From: Cepaea nemoralis
Lineage: Eukaryota; Mollusca; Gastropoda; Stylommatophora; Helicidae
Length of the DNA stretch: 64,000 nt
Direction: 5' to 3'
Assembly (NCBI GenBank): GCA_014155875.1
Contig: JACEFZ010017415.1
Coordinates: forward strand, 1,290,001-1,354,000
A program made the translations under genes and the position numbers. The notes below the pieces were generated by a model. That model did no database searches, was not told the origin of the DNA, and worked only from the letters and a program-made list of their open reading frames with translations. Position 1 is the stretch's first letter. The number at the start of each line of letters is the position of its first letter. This document shows, in pieces, positions 31,418 to 43,466 of this stretch.

Positions 31418-31548
31418 CAAGATCACAGAAGCAGTGTTCTCCATCACAGCCAGTATCTGCTGGACAGTCACAGAATCCTGACATATGGGAGGCTATGTAG
31501 TCGACAATTTCACCACTGGCAGACCTGAACCATGTCTTCTTGCTGAGG
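31418..31548 (-). CDS. CNTNAP-like: CNTNAP-like exon, fibrinogen-like module (second half)
   Basis: The frame reads [18 protein letters not shown], then [20 protein letters not shown] and DLG. It is the cysteine-rich end of the CNTNAP fibrinogen-like module, aligning with SWWVGRTNETQ, KCTCGLEGNC and YYCNCDA. The donor is CTTG|GTAAGC. Two in-frame acceptors 6 nt apart (exon starts 31548 or 31542, CCTCAG|CCTCAG|C) would give SLSKKT or SKKT. Both keep phase: one base in, one base out. Confidence 0.87.
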
Positions 31549-31767
31549 CTGAGGATTGATTTCAGAAGGTTGATAAACTTGGCGCAACAGTCAACAACAG
31601 AGGCAGAACCAAACATGAGGATCAACATAAACAAAGAAAGTAAATGTTCAGTATGAAGTGTGCTGCCAGATAGTTTTACAGAAATTGTCATTTTGCTCAA
31701 AGAATAATTTTGATATTGTAATAAAAAGCAAACAAACATAAATTTAATGATTTAGACATAATGACCA

Positions 31768-31860
31768 TATCATCATCATTATCATCATCATGTGCCTTGC
31801 CAATAGATGTTGGTGGTCATAGTTCACCATCTCACACAATGACCAGAGTCTTGGATTAGG
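31768..31860 (-). repeat. RTE 3'-end remnant with (ATC)n tail
   Basis: An ATC/TCA-rich tail, CATCATCATTATCATCATCATG, is followed by GTGCCTTGCC and decayed RTE 3' UTR/C-terminus, as at 3.0 and 28.9 kb. Confidence 0.5.
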
Positions 31861-31899
31861 CATGTGTGTTCTTGTCTCAACTATGGGTTCCCCAATTTA

Positions 31900-32340
31900 T
31901 ATATATGTATAATACGTGTACAATATTGGAACCGACCAATCATTTCTCATCTTTAAATGTTCGTTACTAAACTGTACACAGCATTACAGCTTGATGTGTT
32001 TGTTATGTGACCTATACTGCTGCAATATAAAATTCTGAGACCTGTGGTGCTATTTCAATGCTTGGATAAAAATTCTGTCCATATTCCATAGTTCATGTGG
32101 ATGACAGACCTGGCTAATGAAGACACCGTCTTTTTGGGTGTCTAGTTGGTCATGTGTCAAAGTACACTTGTTCCTGCAGCGAGGCGCTGTAGTCATTTGG
32201 AGGTGACAGGTTTGAATCCCGGTTGGTAACTATAGCTTTGAGGTTTTAATGTTGTTTTTAGAGCGTTGTCTAGTCTCTAATTCTTTCCCCTACTTCTATG
32301 AGTGCCAAACAATATGTGTATATTTATTTATGAACTGTGT
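31900..32340 (+). repeat. tRNA-like dispersed repeat, family D copy 1
   Basis: Similar to 62632-63060 over about 430 bp. A tRNA-like core lies at TCTAGTTGGTCATGTG (box A-like, about 32140), with GGTTTGAATCCCGG as box B (32209-32222). About 220 bp of family sequence precedes the tRNA-like core, unusual for a simple SINE. Confidence 0.68.
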
Positions 32341-32369
32341 GAGCCAAGCCACCCAAGTATTTATATCTT

Positions 32370-32960
32370 TGCTTTTCCCTTGCTCTTCTCCCATAAAGGT
32401 TACCAGTTGTCACTAAGTTGTCAAGTTTGCTTCACTTTATATCGTTCCCCAAAAAGTCTTGACCACCTGCATCTAATTTATCTAATTAACAGACAGTTTT
32501 CTTTGTTTCTCAGTAGTTTTTATGGTATTCTTTGCATTTGACTAGAAAACAATGTTTTTATTGCCATTAGATTTTTCTCAGCTTGTCTGCTTATTGCATA
32601 CAACAATATGGGTTTGACAAAGCACTCAAATCTTTTTCTCACAGCAATTGACAGCTTTTATTTGGTCATTATGTTTCCCACCTTGTAAAAGGCTAATTTT
32701 GCCAAAGACACTCTTGTTCCAATATCTACAAGGAATCTTTGTTCAGTTGCTATGGCTGTTCCAAGAAAGTTGTATTGATTAACCTATTTAAGAATTGTCC
32801 ATTTGCTTGGATGTTACATTGTGGTATTTCCTTCTTCTTTGAAGTGACCATAAATTCTGCTTTCTTACATTTTAATTCTTCTTCTTCTTCTTCTTCTGCA
32901 TTCATCCGGAGAGTTTTTTCAGATGTGATTGTGTTGTGCCTGTTTAGGCCATTAGGCAAT
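32370..32960 (-). pseudogene. RTE LINE fragment
   Basis: Minus-strand reading: ELKCKKAEFMVTSKKKEIPQ, CNIQANGQFLNRL, then IGTRVSLAKLAFYKVGN and LVTTG. These match ELNCKKTQVMV, EIPQCNIQVNG and GKIEG motifs of the full RTE. A GAA/TTC microsatellite (about 32876-32897) expands the glutamate run. Confidence 0.78.
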
Positions 32961-33635
32961 ACATCTGACGACTTCTGTGGGCATTTGTTGACCGGGTTAA
33001 CCTTCCCAGGGACATTTCAATTCTAACCTTATTGAACAAATAGACAATGAAAACTGCAAGTAGAAAATACAGGAGATAAAATTGATAAAGAGTACAATTA
33101 GAATCAAGACCCCTGCAAAGTATACACACATATGTCACACTAAGAATCTTGTGCCTTTCATCAGAAACACTGCTAAAAATGCTATCACTAGCTACAGCTA
33201 AAATGACAGTTCGTGTACTAGAATGAGTGCCTTGTTCTAAAACAGACTTATCTATGTCTATTTTCAATTTAGAAAGCTGAAAGAGAAATCAAATCTTCCC
33301 TTTCTCCTTCATCTATTGAATAAATAGGGTTTGATGGAATAAATATTTATATTTGTGTCAAATTTTAATTAGATAAGGGCACTTATGAACTGCATTACAT
33401 CAGAAAAGTTGTGCTTCGCGGAACTCCACCACCAGAAGTTGACTTAACTTATTACTCAACACAACTTAAAAACACATAACCTCACACCACCCAACACAAC
33501 ACTCAACACAACAACAACAGATAATGGGAAAGGAGTTATTATACAAAGAAGAAGAAGTTGGTTCATTGGGAAAACACAGAGAATCATTTAAACACACTAC
33601 AAACCCAATGGAGTGATAGAAATGTTATAAATGTA
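32961..33635. other. Intron, nothing recognised
   Basis: AT-rich sequence. An AACACAACACAACA-rich stretch lies near 33.45-33.52 kb. No gene motif seen. Confidence 0.4.
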
Positions 33636-34892
33636 TGTCATTTATTTACATGCATCTTGACACCTCCTCATTCTTGTCACTGTCTTATTGTACACGTCTC
33701 ACTGACCCCAGGTCCAATGAGAACTTACATACAGCAGGAACCAACTGAGACAAGGCGTACAGTGTGATAAACTCTGACCACCCCAACTTAACCCAACACT
33801 AGATTAGAGAAAAGAAGGGAGGGGGGTGGGGAACTAGTTCCTACTTCAGGAATTTAGGTTTCTTCTGACCTACTTTTAGAATATTGTATTGGTAGGATTG
33901 TATATGTTTATGTGAATTTTACAGTGAATTCTTGGTGGCAACCCATGGGCAACAAATGGGCATCCAACTGGCCAACAACCAAACCAGACCACAGAGAGAA
34001 AGAGATGAACCGCACTTGAGATGGAGGATGACTTGGCCATGAGCAGAGTATGGGGAGGCCTTCAGAGGAGCTACACTGGCAGACTTGAAGTGGATCTATC
34101 AGTCAATGGACCCAGGCCTATCCTAATCCTCCAAATCATAAAGTTATCTCTTCTCTTAGAAAGAAAACACACAACACTCAGATTCATCATCTTCACACTT
34201 GGCATGTACAACATTCAAATGTATACCATGTTTCCACTCTTATTGACATCTCATGTATTGATGCTTATTTGTTGATGGTCTGTGACATTGGTCCTATATG
34301 CATTTTTCTAATTTATCTTGTGCAAACCACAAGAGAAAGTGTATTTACCAGGCCAGAAGACACAGGCCCATTCAATAAATAATTAACTGTCACTGATCTT
34401 ATGTTGATTTATTAGTTCAACCTATCTGTGATTCACCATTTAATGTGTACATCATGTGGTCAAGATCTATTGTGATGGGTTAAGTGTTTAATTGTTTAAA
34501 AACAAATTTAATCAGGATGAAATACTAAAAATGGGGAGGAAAGACTAGGTCTATCAATTGCTCAATATCCATGCTTTCTTAACATAAATCTGGCTGAGAG
34601 AATTCTCCAGACTTTCCTCAGATTTGATAAACAAAAAAAAAAAGGGGGGGGGGGGGGCTCAAGAGCTATAAGAATCTTTGGAGAAGGGGCAGAATCCCAG
34701 TTGGTATTCATTATTCTCACCAGGGCCATAATCTATATCTCCTAGACTAAATTAAATAAGACGAGGCCTGCAGATAACTCGAGGGTCATATTCTGGGGTT
34801 ATTGAAGACAGAAGAGGATGGGGCCCAACTTCTTTGATTAGAAATGGGGCATGCACCACAGTGATTTCCCACCACCTTCAGAATATATGACA
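33636..34892 (+). repeat. 5' LTR of second element
   Basis: The 1,257-bp LTR is near-identical to 37757-38975, apart from scattered substitutions, an AC dinucleotide difference, and longer G and A/G runs in this copy (about 34634-34657). The small divergence suggests a fairly recent insertion. Confidence 0.85.
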
Positions 34893-35579
34893 TATTGGGA
34901 TAGCTACGTCCTGGATGGTTCCCATAAATAAATTAAACAATTAAATAATACATTGTGTGTAATTAAACGGTTACATAAAACATTGTGTAATTGAACAGTT
35001 GCATAAAACATTGTATTACATAAAACATTAACACAAATATCTTTAGATTTTGAACATTGTCCTTTTCTGATATGATATAACAGACACCATGTGGGGTATT
35101 GATTGACAGCCACATGATAAGAATGACATTTATAGATAAATAAGAGTAGGTGACTGATCATTTCTTCTGAATAAGGAGGGCATCTTTCAAATAGGTTTAT
35201 ACTTCAGAAAAAGGTGCTCCAGGAGAAATATAGAGTGTGAATCTACTATTCAAACCCTACTTCTCTTCTAGTGAAGGTGTTCTTTTCCTGAGAAGTCTGA
35301 TCTTACAGCATTTCATCAACCACCGGGAAATCTTATCAGGAGGGAAATCTCTGTCTAATTTCAGATTCTTTTCTTTTACTAGGGATTAATTCTGGTTACT
35401 TTAATGCCTGCTGCCTTTGGCTTTTCCAGCATTGACAGACAGACATAACATAAAGTGTTTAATATTGTGCATGCTCTGTTGTATACTTGCAGATCAGGGA
35501 CTGACAAGCTTATGCGGATCAGACCACACTCCATTTATATTTTTTTTAGGCAGGGCAAATAAAGCAATAAATTCTAGGC
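34893..35579 (+). other. Leader of second Gmr1-type element
   Basis: This is non-coding sequence between LTR and gag. It contains a short tandem array of ACATAAAACATTGTGTAATT-like units (about 34940-35030). The primer-binding site was not identified. Confidence 0.55.
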
Positions 35580-37756
35580 ATGGCGGAAACTGCTAAGTTT
35601 CGGGCCCAAATAACAGAAACAGGTAGGGAATGCGGGTTAGATGGCCCTGAGCTAGCTAACTATATTTCAGAGGCATTCAACAAAAGAGAAAGACTGCAAG
35701 CGGAATTGGCCCTCAAAGAAAAACAGCTTCAGGCTGAATTAGCGGAGAGGGAAAAACGACTTCAGGTAGAAATAGAGGAGAAAAAGAAACGATTTCAAGC
35801 AGAATTGGAGGAGAAAGAGAAACGACCACAGGCTGAAATGGAAGATAAGGAGAGAGAGCGTCAACACCAACTGGAGTTGAAAAGGATGGAGACTGAATTG
35901 GAGATCCGGAGACTAGAGAAAGGGAGTGGTCCTACACCCTCAACCTCATCAGGATTGCCAACGACAGAACCACATCCTCACGTCTCCCACCTTAATTCAG
36001 GAGCTATGTCATTTCCGCTGGAACCCTTCAATGAACAGACTGACCACATCGAAGGATTTTTATCACGCTTCGAGGCAATGACTGTCAGCTGTGGGCTTGA
36101 AGAAGGGAGATGGGCAACGAAGTTAGCGCAGGCTTTAAGATCTACCACGTATGACGTGTTCTTGAGGCTTACTCGTGAGGAACAACAGGAATACGAAACA
36201 CTCAAAAAGGCACTCTTGAGCCGATTCGAAGTGGACGGGGATTCTTACAAAGCTCGTTTCAAAACCTCAAGGAAAGAACCAGGTAAGAGTTATGCGCAAT
36301 AAGTTGAAAGACTGAAGTCATACATACAAAGATGGGCTTGCTTAGGAGGATTTGAGGAGAGTTTTGAGGGACTCCGTGAAATGATCATCATTGATCAGAT
36401 AAAGGGGAAGATGTTGAATGAAATGAAAGCATTCTTAACCCAAAACGGGGCTGACCGCCTAGAAACTATAATCATCCTGGCAGAGAGATTTGAAAAATCT
36501 CAGAAGGAGATGGGAGGAAAGGGACGTTCGAACAACACCCCCTCTCAAGATAAAACTCCAAAGCCAAAGGAGGGTGAAAACACTTTAGCCACCAAGAAAA
36601 ATGGGAAATCCAAGAAAAACACTCAAAACACAGCCCAAACAGCGCCGAAGGAGGAAAAACCATTCTGTACCCATTGCAAAATTAGAGGTCACACATTTCA
36701 GAATTGCAGGAAGAAGCCACCTCCACACACAGCGGCCTGTTTGGCCAACCAAAAAGAGAACAGAGTGAGCACTGGTGAAACGTCCAAACAGACACCTCAT
36801 CAAGACACATCATCTCGTCTTCCGGTTGTAGAATCCATCTTGCTAAATGGATTCAAAACGACCTGTCTATATGATACTGGATTATCGTATGACTGTGTTG
36901 TTTCATCATCCTTAGTTCACCCTGAACAGATGACAGAGGAAATAGTGGAATTACAGGGACCACTGAAGAGTTCAACAAATATGTCTCTTCCAGTGGCAAA
37001 AGTGAACATAGCCTCGCGGTATGTCACTGGGACAATCAAGGCAGCAGTCTTGGACGATCCAATATATCCTGTAATCCTCGGCTGTAGATTTATCGTTCTA
37101 GGAGAACCTGTCCAACCTGTGGCGATGGCGACCATGACCACTCGATCCCAGGCAAAAAAGACTCCAGAAACAACTACGCCAATCCCTCGAACGGAGGAAC
37201 TGAAGAGGGCACAAGAGGCTGACAGCACCTTGGAACCCTGCTTCAGAAAACTGCCAAAATCACATTTACCTCTACGTAAAGGTGATCTGTTCATGAAGTC
37301 AGCACTTCTTTACAGAAAAGCAGGACGAGCTGGACAAGAGTTTAATCAACTTGTTGTACCAACTCCATACAGGACTCAGATCTTGGAAATGGGTCATAGT
37401 CTACCATTCAGTGGGCATATGGGTATCAACGCTACTACACAGCGGATTACAACTCACTACTTTTGGCCAGGGATGAACTCAGACATACAACGGTTTGTAA
37501 AATCATGCCCACAGTGTCAGAAAGTATCACCAAAACACCGGACACCACCGGCAATGTTGGGTGAATCGCCAATCACTGGAATTCCATTTGAGAAAGTGGC
37601 TGTAGACATAGTCGGACCTCTCTCAGCAACGAAGAGGTGAAACCGATTCATATTAACGCTTGTGGACACAGCAACCATGTGGGCCAAAGCGGTTCCTATG
37701 CCCAGCTGTGACTCCAAACACGTCGCTGATGCATTATTAGGAATATTCACCCGTCT
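35580..37756 (+). pseudogene. Gag-protease-integrase of second Gmr1-type element, truncated
   Basis: This is one reading frame broken by in-frame stops at 36300-36302 (TAA) and 37638-37640 (TGA). The N-terminal helical coiled coil has repeated LQAELxEKEKR units (about aa 35-115). A capsid-like region follows (SFPLEPFNEQTDHIEGFLSR). The zinc knuckle is CTHCKIRGHTFQNC (about 36667) and the protease has CLYDTGLSYDCVV (about 36865) and YPVILGCRFI. Integrase follows immediately: the linker ELKRAQEADSTLEPCF, zinc finger (HSLPFSGHMG, CPQCQK) and VAVDIVGPL (first catalytic Asp). The frame stops at IFTRL, where it is fused to the 3' LTR. Confidence 0.88.
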
Positions 37757-38975
37757 ACACCTCCTCACTCTTGTCACTGTCTTACTGTACACGTCTCACT
37801 GACCCCAGATCCAATAAGAACTTACATACAGGAGGAACCAACTGAGACAAGGCGTACACAGTGTGATAAACTCTGACCACCCCAACTTAACCCAACACTA
37901 GATTAGAGAAAAGAAGGGAGAGGGGGAACTAGTTCCTACTTCAGGAATTTAGGTTTCTTCTGACCTACTTCTAGAATATTGTATTGGTAGGATTGTATAT
38001 GTTTATGTGAATTTTACACAGTGAATTCTTGGTGGCAATCCATGGGCAACAAATGGGCATCCAACTGGCCAACAACCAAACCAGACCACAGAGAGAAAGA
38101 GATGAACCGCACTTGAGATGGAGGATGACTTGGCCATGAGCAGAGTATGGGGAGGCCTTCAGAGGAGCTACACGGGCAGACTTGAAGTGGATCTATCAGT
38201 CAATGGACCCAGGCCTATCCTAATCCTCCAAATCATAAGGTTATCTCTCTCTTAGAAAGAAAACACACAACACTCAGATTCATCATCTTCACACTTGGCA
38301 TGTACAACATTCAAATGTATACCATGTTTCCACTCTTATTGACATCTCATGTATTGATGCTTATTTGTTGATTGTCTGTGACATTGGTCCTATATGCATT
38401 TTTCTAATTTATCTTGTGCAAACCACAAGAGAAAGTGTATTTACCAGGCCAGAAGACACAGGCCCATTCAATAAATAATTAACTGTCACTGATCTTATGT
38501 TGATTTATTAGTTCAACCTATCTGTGATTCACCATTTAATGTGTACATCATGTGGTCAAGATCTATTGTGATGGGTTAAGTGTTTAATTGTTTAAAAACA
38601 AATTTAATCAGGATGAAATACTAAAAATGGGGAGGAAAGACTAGGTCTATCAACTGCTCAATATCCATGCTTTCTTAACATAAATCAGGCTGAGAGAATT
38701 CTCCAGACTTTCCTCAGATTTGATAAACAAAAAGAGGGGGCTCAAGAGCTATAAGAATCTTTGGAGAAGGGGCAGAATCCCAGTTGGTATTCATTATTCT
38801 CACCAAGGCCATAATCTATATCTCCTAGACTAAATTAAATAAGACGAGGCCTGCAGATAACTCGAGGGTCATATTCTGGGGTTATTGAAGACAGAAGAGG
38901 ATGGGGTCCAACTTCTTTGATTAGAAATGGGGCATGCACCACAGTGATTTCCCACTCCCTTCAGAATATATGACA
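37757..38975 (+). repeat. 3' LTR of second element, 5'-trimmed
   Basis: Homology to the 5' LTR begins at ACACCTCCTCA and runs to ATGACA. The first 20-odd bases of the LTR were lost together with the 3' half of pol. Confidence 0.85.
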
Positions 38976-38977
38976 TG

Positions 38978-39165
38978 TACTGACTGAGAGGTCTGTGTAT
39001 GCGTGCACACACTGACTGAGAATTATATACATGTCTGTGTGTGTGAATTAGATATATAAACATGTGTGTCTCTGTGTGTATGTGTGCATGCACACATTTG
39101 CATGCATGCATACCTGTACTTATGCACAGACACACATGCATATGCATGTCAATATATTCATGTCT
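38978..39165. repeat. Alternating purine-pyrimidine low-complexity tract
   Basis: Rich in TGTG, CATG and TGCA steps (for example GTGTATGTGTGCATGCACAC). Such tracts are prone to Z-DNA. It lies just downstream, in sense, of exon 39197-39289. Confidence 0.7.
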
Positions 39166-39196
39166 AATAAGTGAACCTTGTGAATTCCAAATTTAC

Positions 39197-39289
39197 CTGA
39201 TTGGGGACTGAACACAGTTATACTGCAAATACTGCTCACATTTTTCTGAGATAGAAGTTAAACGTGTCAGCTGCTCTCTGGACATTTCT
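39197..39289 (-). CDS. CNTNAP-like: CNTNAP-like exon, fibrinogen-like module (middle)
   Basis: The acceptor is ATTATGTGCAG and the donor is CCAATCAG|GTAAAT. The exon starts with one base and ends with two. The frame reads [20 protein letters not shown] then [10 protein letters not shown]. It aligns closely with ASMEQL, RAEHCEQ and YYCKKSRL of the CNTNAP fibrinogen-like module. Length is 93 bp. Confidence 0.9.
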
Positions 39290-39654
39290 CTGCACATAAT
39301 TATAGAAATAAAATAAAATAAGAGGATAATGCAAAATGTGAATTTAGCAGTCAATAATAACATATTTGTACTTCTTAACAAAGGTACACAAAACTTGTGT
39401 AAATGCTTTTAGCACTAGATAATATTAAATTCTGCTAGCTAAAAAAGTTGATAACATCAGCAAACTGAAACAACGTAGGTGTAATATGTTACATGCCATT
39501 ATAGCACCTTGAGAATATGGTATGTCTCACAATCCACACTTGACCGCAATGCTGCTCATCCTGAGCAAGGCATATGTGTCACCCATGTCACTGAAATCAG
39601 CAGTGTTACCAAGATATTAATCACATTTATGATGTCTGATAGGTTCACTGATGG

Positions 39655-39965
39655 GCCCTCCATGATAGTTGCAAACTTGCCAAAGCATCTGCCTATTTAT
39701 TCCCTTTGACCCCAGGATGATCTGGCACAAAAACAAAAGCAATATCCCTAACTGTGAAGATCTCTTGATTCAAACCACTGCCTACAAATGTGACTGGAAC
39801 ATATTTTCTTCAGCATGTTTTTTGAGCCACTCAAAATGATCTCGTGTATAGTCCTGCACTTCCAACCAACACATCATCACAGCCAGCACCTCCATTGTAC
39901 GGCCACTGATAGTTTTTAAGAATGCACCACTGGACTCTTTTAACTATTTCTGGGTGGAAAAGAGA
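39655..39965 (-). pseudogene. I-type LINE RNase H remnant
   Basis: Minus-strand reading: VLAVMMCWLEVQDYTRDHF, HAEENMFQSHL, then FVPDHPGVKGNK, stop, ADALASLQL, a decayed GHxGVxGNExADxLA motif. There are several frame breaks. Confidence 0.6.
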
Positions 39966-40569
39966 GTAAATCAGTCTTCAGGAATCCCTGTGCAGTTGAA
40001 AGGCTATAAAACGCCATAGTCATCAATTTCTCAACACCTCATTAAACTATGACCATAGCGTGAACAAAGAAAAAGTGTTTGTATACTTATTCAACGAACA
40101 ATAAATGATTGCTCAAATATAATGAGGCGTCAGCAATTGGTCAGTTCCAGCTGATTTTATGCAAACAGAAATAGTCTGTGTTAAATTTGAAATTACCAAG
40201 GGAAAAACAGATGTTCCACATTCAAACAGAACATGTGACTATGTGTTATAGTTGTTTCAGCCGAAGTAATTTTCATTTACTCACTTCATGTGATGTATAA
40301 CTGATGAGATGCAGCAAAATATACCAGGCAATAAATCATGCAACAAATTGTTTGTGGCTTACGTGTTTAAATTCACTAAGGGAATACATTGTTTTGAATG
40401 AAATACTTGTATCTGTTACATTGTGCTGAGAAATAGCAAGCAACATTTGTGGTGAATAAGCATCTATAAATATCACTGCATATTCATCACTAGAGTATTC
40501 AGTCACCATGCATTCATTTTGTACATCTTCAAACTTGTCTTTTTACACCAGTAACTTTTTTTTTTTAAA
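39966..40569. other. Intron, nothing recognised
   Basis: AT-rich sequence with no motif that I recognise. Confidence 0.4.
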
Positions 40570-40792
40570 TTCGCATATCCTTTACAGGACATTGCTGTCA
40601 ACAGCAGCATCTTTCAGCTGTCTGTTGATTTCTTGGCAAGATTACGCTGCCATTGCTTTCTGAGCGGCCGGCTCAGTTATTCCGCAAGTCACCAGCGGGG
40701 GTTGAACCACCTCCAGCTCTCGCCCGCTACGAGACTGCGTGATTACGGAGAAAGTGTTGTAACCCCTTGGCCAAAGAGACCGGCACACCAGT
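40570..40792 (-). mobile_element. tRNA-derived SINE, family E (best copy)
   Basis: Read on the minus strand: box A in TCTTTGGCCAAGGGGTTAC (about 40786-40760), box B GGTTCAACCCC (40708-40698), body GAAAGCAATGGCAGCG, TCTTGCCAAGAAATCAACAG, and 3' end GACAGCAATGTCCTGTAAAGG followed by an A/T-rich end. Related copies lie at 13.1 and 49.6 kb. Confidence 0.82.
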
Positions 40793-41033
40793 AACTACTA
40801 TATGAAATATACAAATCTTAAAAAGAGCATAGCAACTAACTGGTCTTGACAATGTCTTAGTCGATCCTAAAACTATGGGGACAGATTAATGAATAAACAA
40901 TGAAACTATCACTGTTTGGCTTGGGCAGAAAATATTTTCACTCTTATCTACAGCTTTCCTATTACAGCTGTAGACAATTAAGACAAACATGTTGACACTT
41001 TGATGCATCATATTTCATGACTATAATTATTCA

Positions 41034-41700
41034 GTTAGCTAGTTGCGGTTCCAACTTCATGGCAACGGGTTGTCCCCATTATGCTCCGTTTCTGTGCCAG
41101 TGAATATCACACAAAATACTCCTCACTGCCCAGTGTGAAAAGTGGAACAGACAGGAGTCTCGGCAAGCCAAACAGCAGACACAGGACACTGTGCATAATG
41201 CCGCCGCCAGAATGCCAACACAAAAGTCCTCCACGAAAAATTCAGTTCATTGTCGATGGAATCGGCAGTCACCACAAAGACATCACTGACCCGGGTCTTA
41301 TCCCATTTGGCTGGGTCTCTTTACACAGTGCGACCCGCTAAAAGCACTGCACAAAGCATGAACTTCCTAGCTCCAGTGATGACTCCCAGGAGTCTCAGGA
41401 AAAATGCACTTGTGAACTGAAAAGGCAAACCAGTCAATTCAGAGACAGCTGGCCGCCATCATTCCGAACATGCAGTTCACGCTAAAAACAACCATGGACA
41501 GATGTAACAGCATCCCATGCAAAATTCACAGCTCACAGAGTCACACCATGCACTCACTCAGTAGCAGGGCGATGGAACCATGCACTACCAGTCTAACATG
41601 AGGAAAATGAGAATGCAAACCATAGCCACAAGCGTAAACACTTCAGAGACCTTTATGGTCCAAATGCCTATTCGCCATGTTGGGGACCAGAATTATTTAT
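41034..41700 (-). repeat. CTAA-tailed repeat, probable LINE or SINE 3' end
   Basis: The minus-strand 3' end reads GGAGCATAATGGGGACAACC ... GAAGTTGGAACCGCAACTAGCTAA. The same terminal sequence with a perfect (CTAA)n tail is found at 43563-43640 (plus strand). The upstream part to about 41700 is GC-richer than the surroundings but shows no protein motif. The upper boundary is uncertain. Confidence 0.55.
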
Positions 41701-41708
41701 TGCTACAC

Positions 41709-41934
41709 ACTTGTTAAGGTTTCTTGACAAATTTTGTGGAAGTTCAGACCACAACCAACAACAATCTGTCGGCTACTCTCACACTCCACCCACCACCTGC
41801 TTCCATTGCTTCACGTAACCCTGATGGGGAGGTTAAACGGATACTCCACCTTCCCCAAGGGTGTCCCATAGACTAACGGAGGAAAAGAGGCATCTTACCT
41901 CTCCTTTGATAGGGGATACCTTATCCCGCTAACT
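41709..41934 (+). repeat. Dispersed repeat F, copy 2
   Basis: Matches 30610-30925: CAATCTGTCGGCTACTCTCAC, CGTAACCCTGATGGGG, TAGACTAACGGAGGAAAAG, CTCCTTTGATAGGGGATACC. Confidence 0.7.
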
Positions 41935-41936
41935 GC

Positions 41937-42050
41937 TGATATAAATCAGCAGTTACAATAATGATATAAATCAGCAGTAACAATAATGATATAAATTAGC
42001 AGTTACAATAATAAAATAAATCAGTAGCAACAATAATGATATAATAATGA
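41937..42050. repeat. Tandem repeat, about 28-bp units
   Basis: About four units of ATGATATAAATCAGCAGTTA followed by CAATA, diverging at the end. Confidence 0.85.
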
Positions 42051-42109
42051 CAACAAAATCCAACCAACCATCACTAGGGAACCCCACAGAAAATCATTAA
42101 CTTAACCAG

Positions 42110-42420
42110 GGCAATGTATGAAGATATGAAATGTAGAGTTCTTCATGAGGGAAACCTGGCAGATACATTTGAAATAAAAAAAACAGGAGTATGTCAAGGA
42201 TGCCTTTTGTCACCATTATTATTCATACCAATTATAGACTGGAGTATGAAGACAACAACAACTACCGCCAAAAAATGGAATTAAATGGATTCTAAGAAAG
42301 CAACTTGATAATTTGATCTTTGCCGATCATGTCACACACTCATAATCAGATGCGGTATAAAACAATCACACTCGATGAAAGGTCATAACAATTAGGTCTA
42401 AAAATTCATAATTGTGAGAA
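42110..42420 (+). pseudogene. LINE reverse transcriptase remnant
   Basis: A plus-strand frame reads MYEDMKCRVLHEGNLADTFE then GVCQGCLLSPLLFIPIIDW, the RT motif B region (V-x-QGC-x-LSP-LLF). After a frameshift it gives ADHVTHS, a decayed ADD motif C. The typical context is RTE/CR1-like RT. Confidence 0.72.
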
Positions 42421-43150
42421 AGTCTATGAACTCCCATCATTGTTGTGGGAATCGGAACAGACTTACTCTAAAAACTTGATGTATTGTTTTTTATGCTTTA
42501 CATTCATATATATGCAACCTGTCTATATAATAAAGTATTCCTAATGGGTATTACTAATTTTATATGTATAGAGATAGTACAATATAACAGCGGTAAAGTT
42601 GCTATGTACAAGATCCTGCCCCCCGCTAAATCTATAGATTTGTCTGAGACATGTTTTGCATTTTGGTCTTAGAAAATCGTAGCAACCGGACTTCCGGGAC
42701 GGATTACTTTTGGTCTAGGAAACGGGTTGCTAAAATGGCCTTTTAAGATTTAGGCGTCGAGCAGTCGACTTCGTTAGTTAACTAGGATATCAGAAACTCA
42801 CAGTGTGATAGGTTGAATCCTAAGGCTTGTGTTAAGCCAAGCTGTTAGCAAACTAATAGTGAAGAATTCCTAGGGCGATAGTCACTCAACGTACTAGAAG
42901 AGGTCACAATGTTTGAAAGAGACCAGTGTAGTTATTTGCAGTGAGCTTCCCAAACGTCATTGTGATTTAAAGTCAGAGGGGTTGTTCAGAATAGAATTTT
43001 GATTATTTACAATAAGAGTAGTGTTGGACATACTAATCGAGGGTTTAGTTTAAGTAATACCAATTTAAGTTACCTATTGTGTATAATTCGAAGGAATTAG
43101 TGGTGATAGTGAATAAATATGCATACTAGTGAATTAATCATTTTTTTTTT
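42421..43150. other. Intron, nothing recognised
   Basis: AT-rich; no TE or coding motif recognised. Confidence 0.4.
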
Positions 43151-43377
43151 AGTCTCTGTGGTGAAATAGTCAAGCCTTTTGACTCGGACTCTGAAGGTTG
43201 TGGGTTCGATAATGGGCTGTGTCCTTCGGTTGTGAGTGAATTTTTTCGGACACTCCTGTGGGTCGTCGCTGGGGCTATGGAGTTCATGCTTTGTGCAACA
43301 CTTTCTGAGCTGCAGAAAGAGACCAAGCCATATGGGATAAAAACCTGGTGCAATAAAGTCGACCCTGTCAACTTTTA
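43151..43377 (+). mobile_element. tRNA-derived SINE, family C copy 1
   Basis: Box A lies in CTGTGGTGAAATAGTCAAGCC and box B in GGGTTCGATAATGG (about 43202). The body has GGGCTATGGAGTTCATG, GCAGAAAGAGACCAAGCCAT and ATGGGATAAAAACCTGGTGC. A related copy is at 51379-51615. Confidence 0.75.
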
Positions 43378-43466
43378 AGCGACTTTTTAATCCTTTTTCT
43401 TGTACAGTTATTTTATTAGCGTGTGGGTGAAGGTTAAATTACTAAATTAATTAAATAGGAAAAGCG

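Larger units (their letters stand above)
33636..38975 (+). mobile_element. Second Gmr1-type LTR retrotransposon, internally deleted
   Basis: The element is bounded by LTRs of about 1.25 kb: 33636-34892, complete, and 37757-38975, missing its first 20 or so bases. It starts TGTCAT and ends ATGACA. TGTA lies on both outer sides (33632-33635 and 38976-38979), a 4-bp target duplication. The internal part encodes gag, protease and the start of integrase, then jumps straight into the 3' LTR. The rest of integrase, RT and RNase H are therefore missing. Integrase follows protease directly in one frame, so this too has the Gmr1-type order. It is antisense to the host gene. Confidence 0.85.

Noticed and set aside
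33636..38975. The 1.2-kb direct repeat as a segmental duplication of host DNA
   Set aside because: The repeats bound gag, protease and integrase, have TG/CA ends and are flanked by TGTA on both sides; LTRs explain them better.
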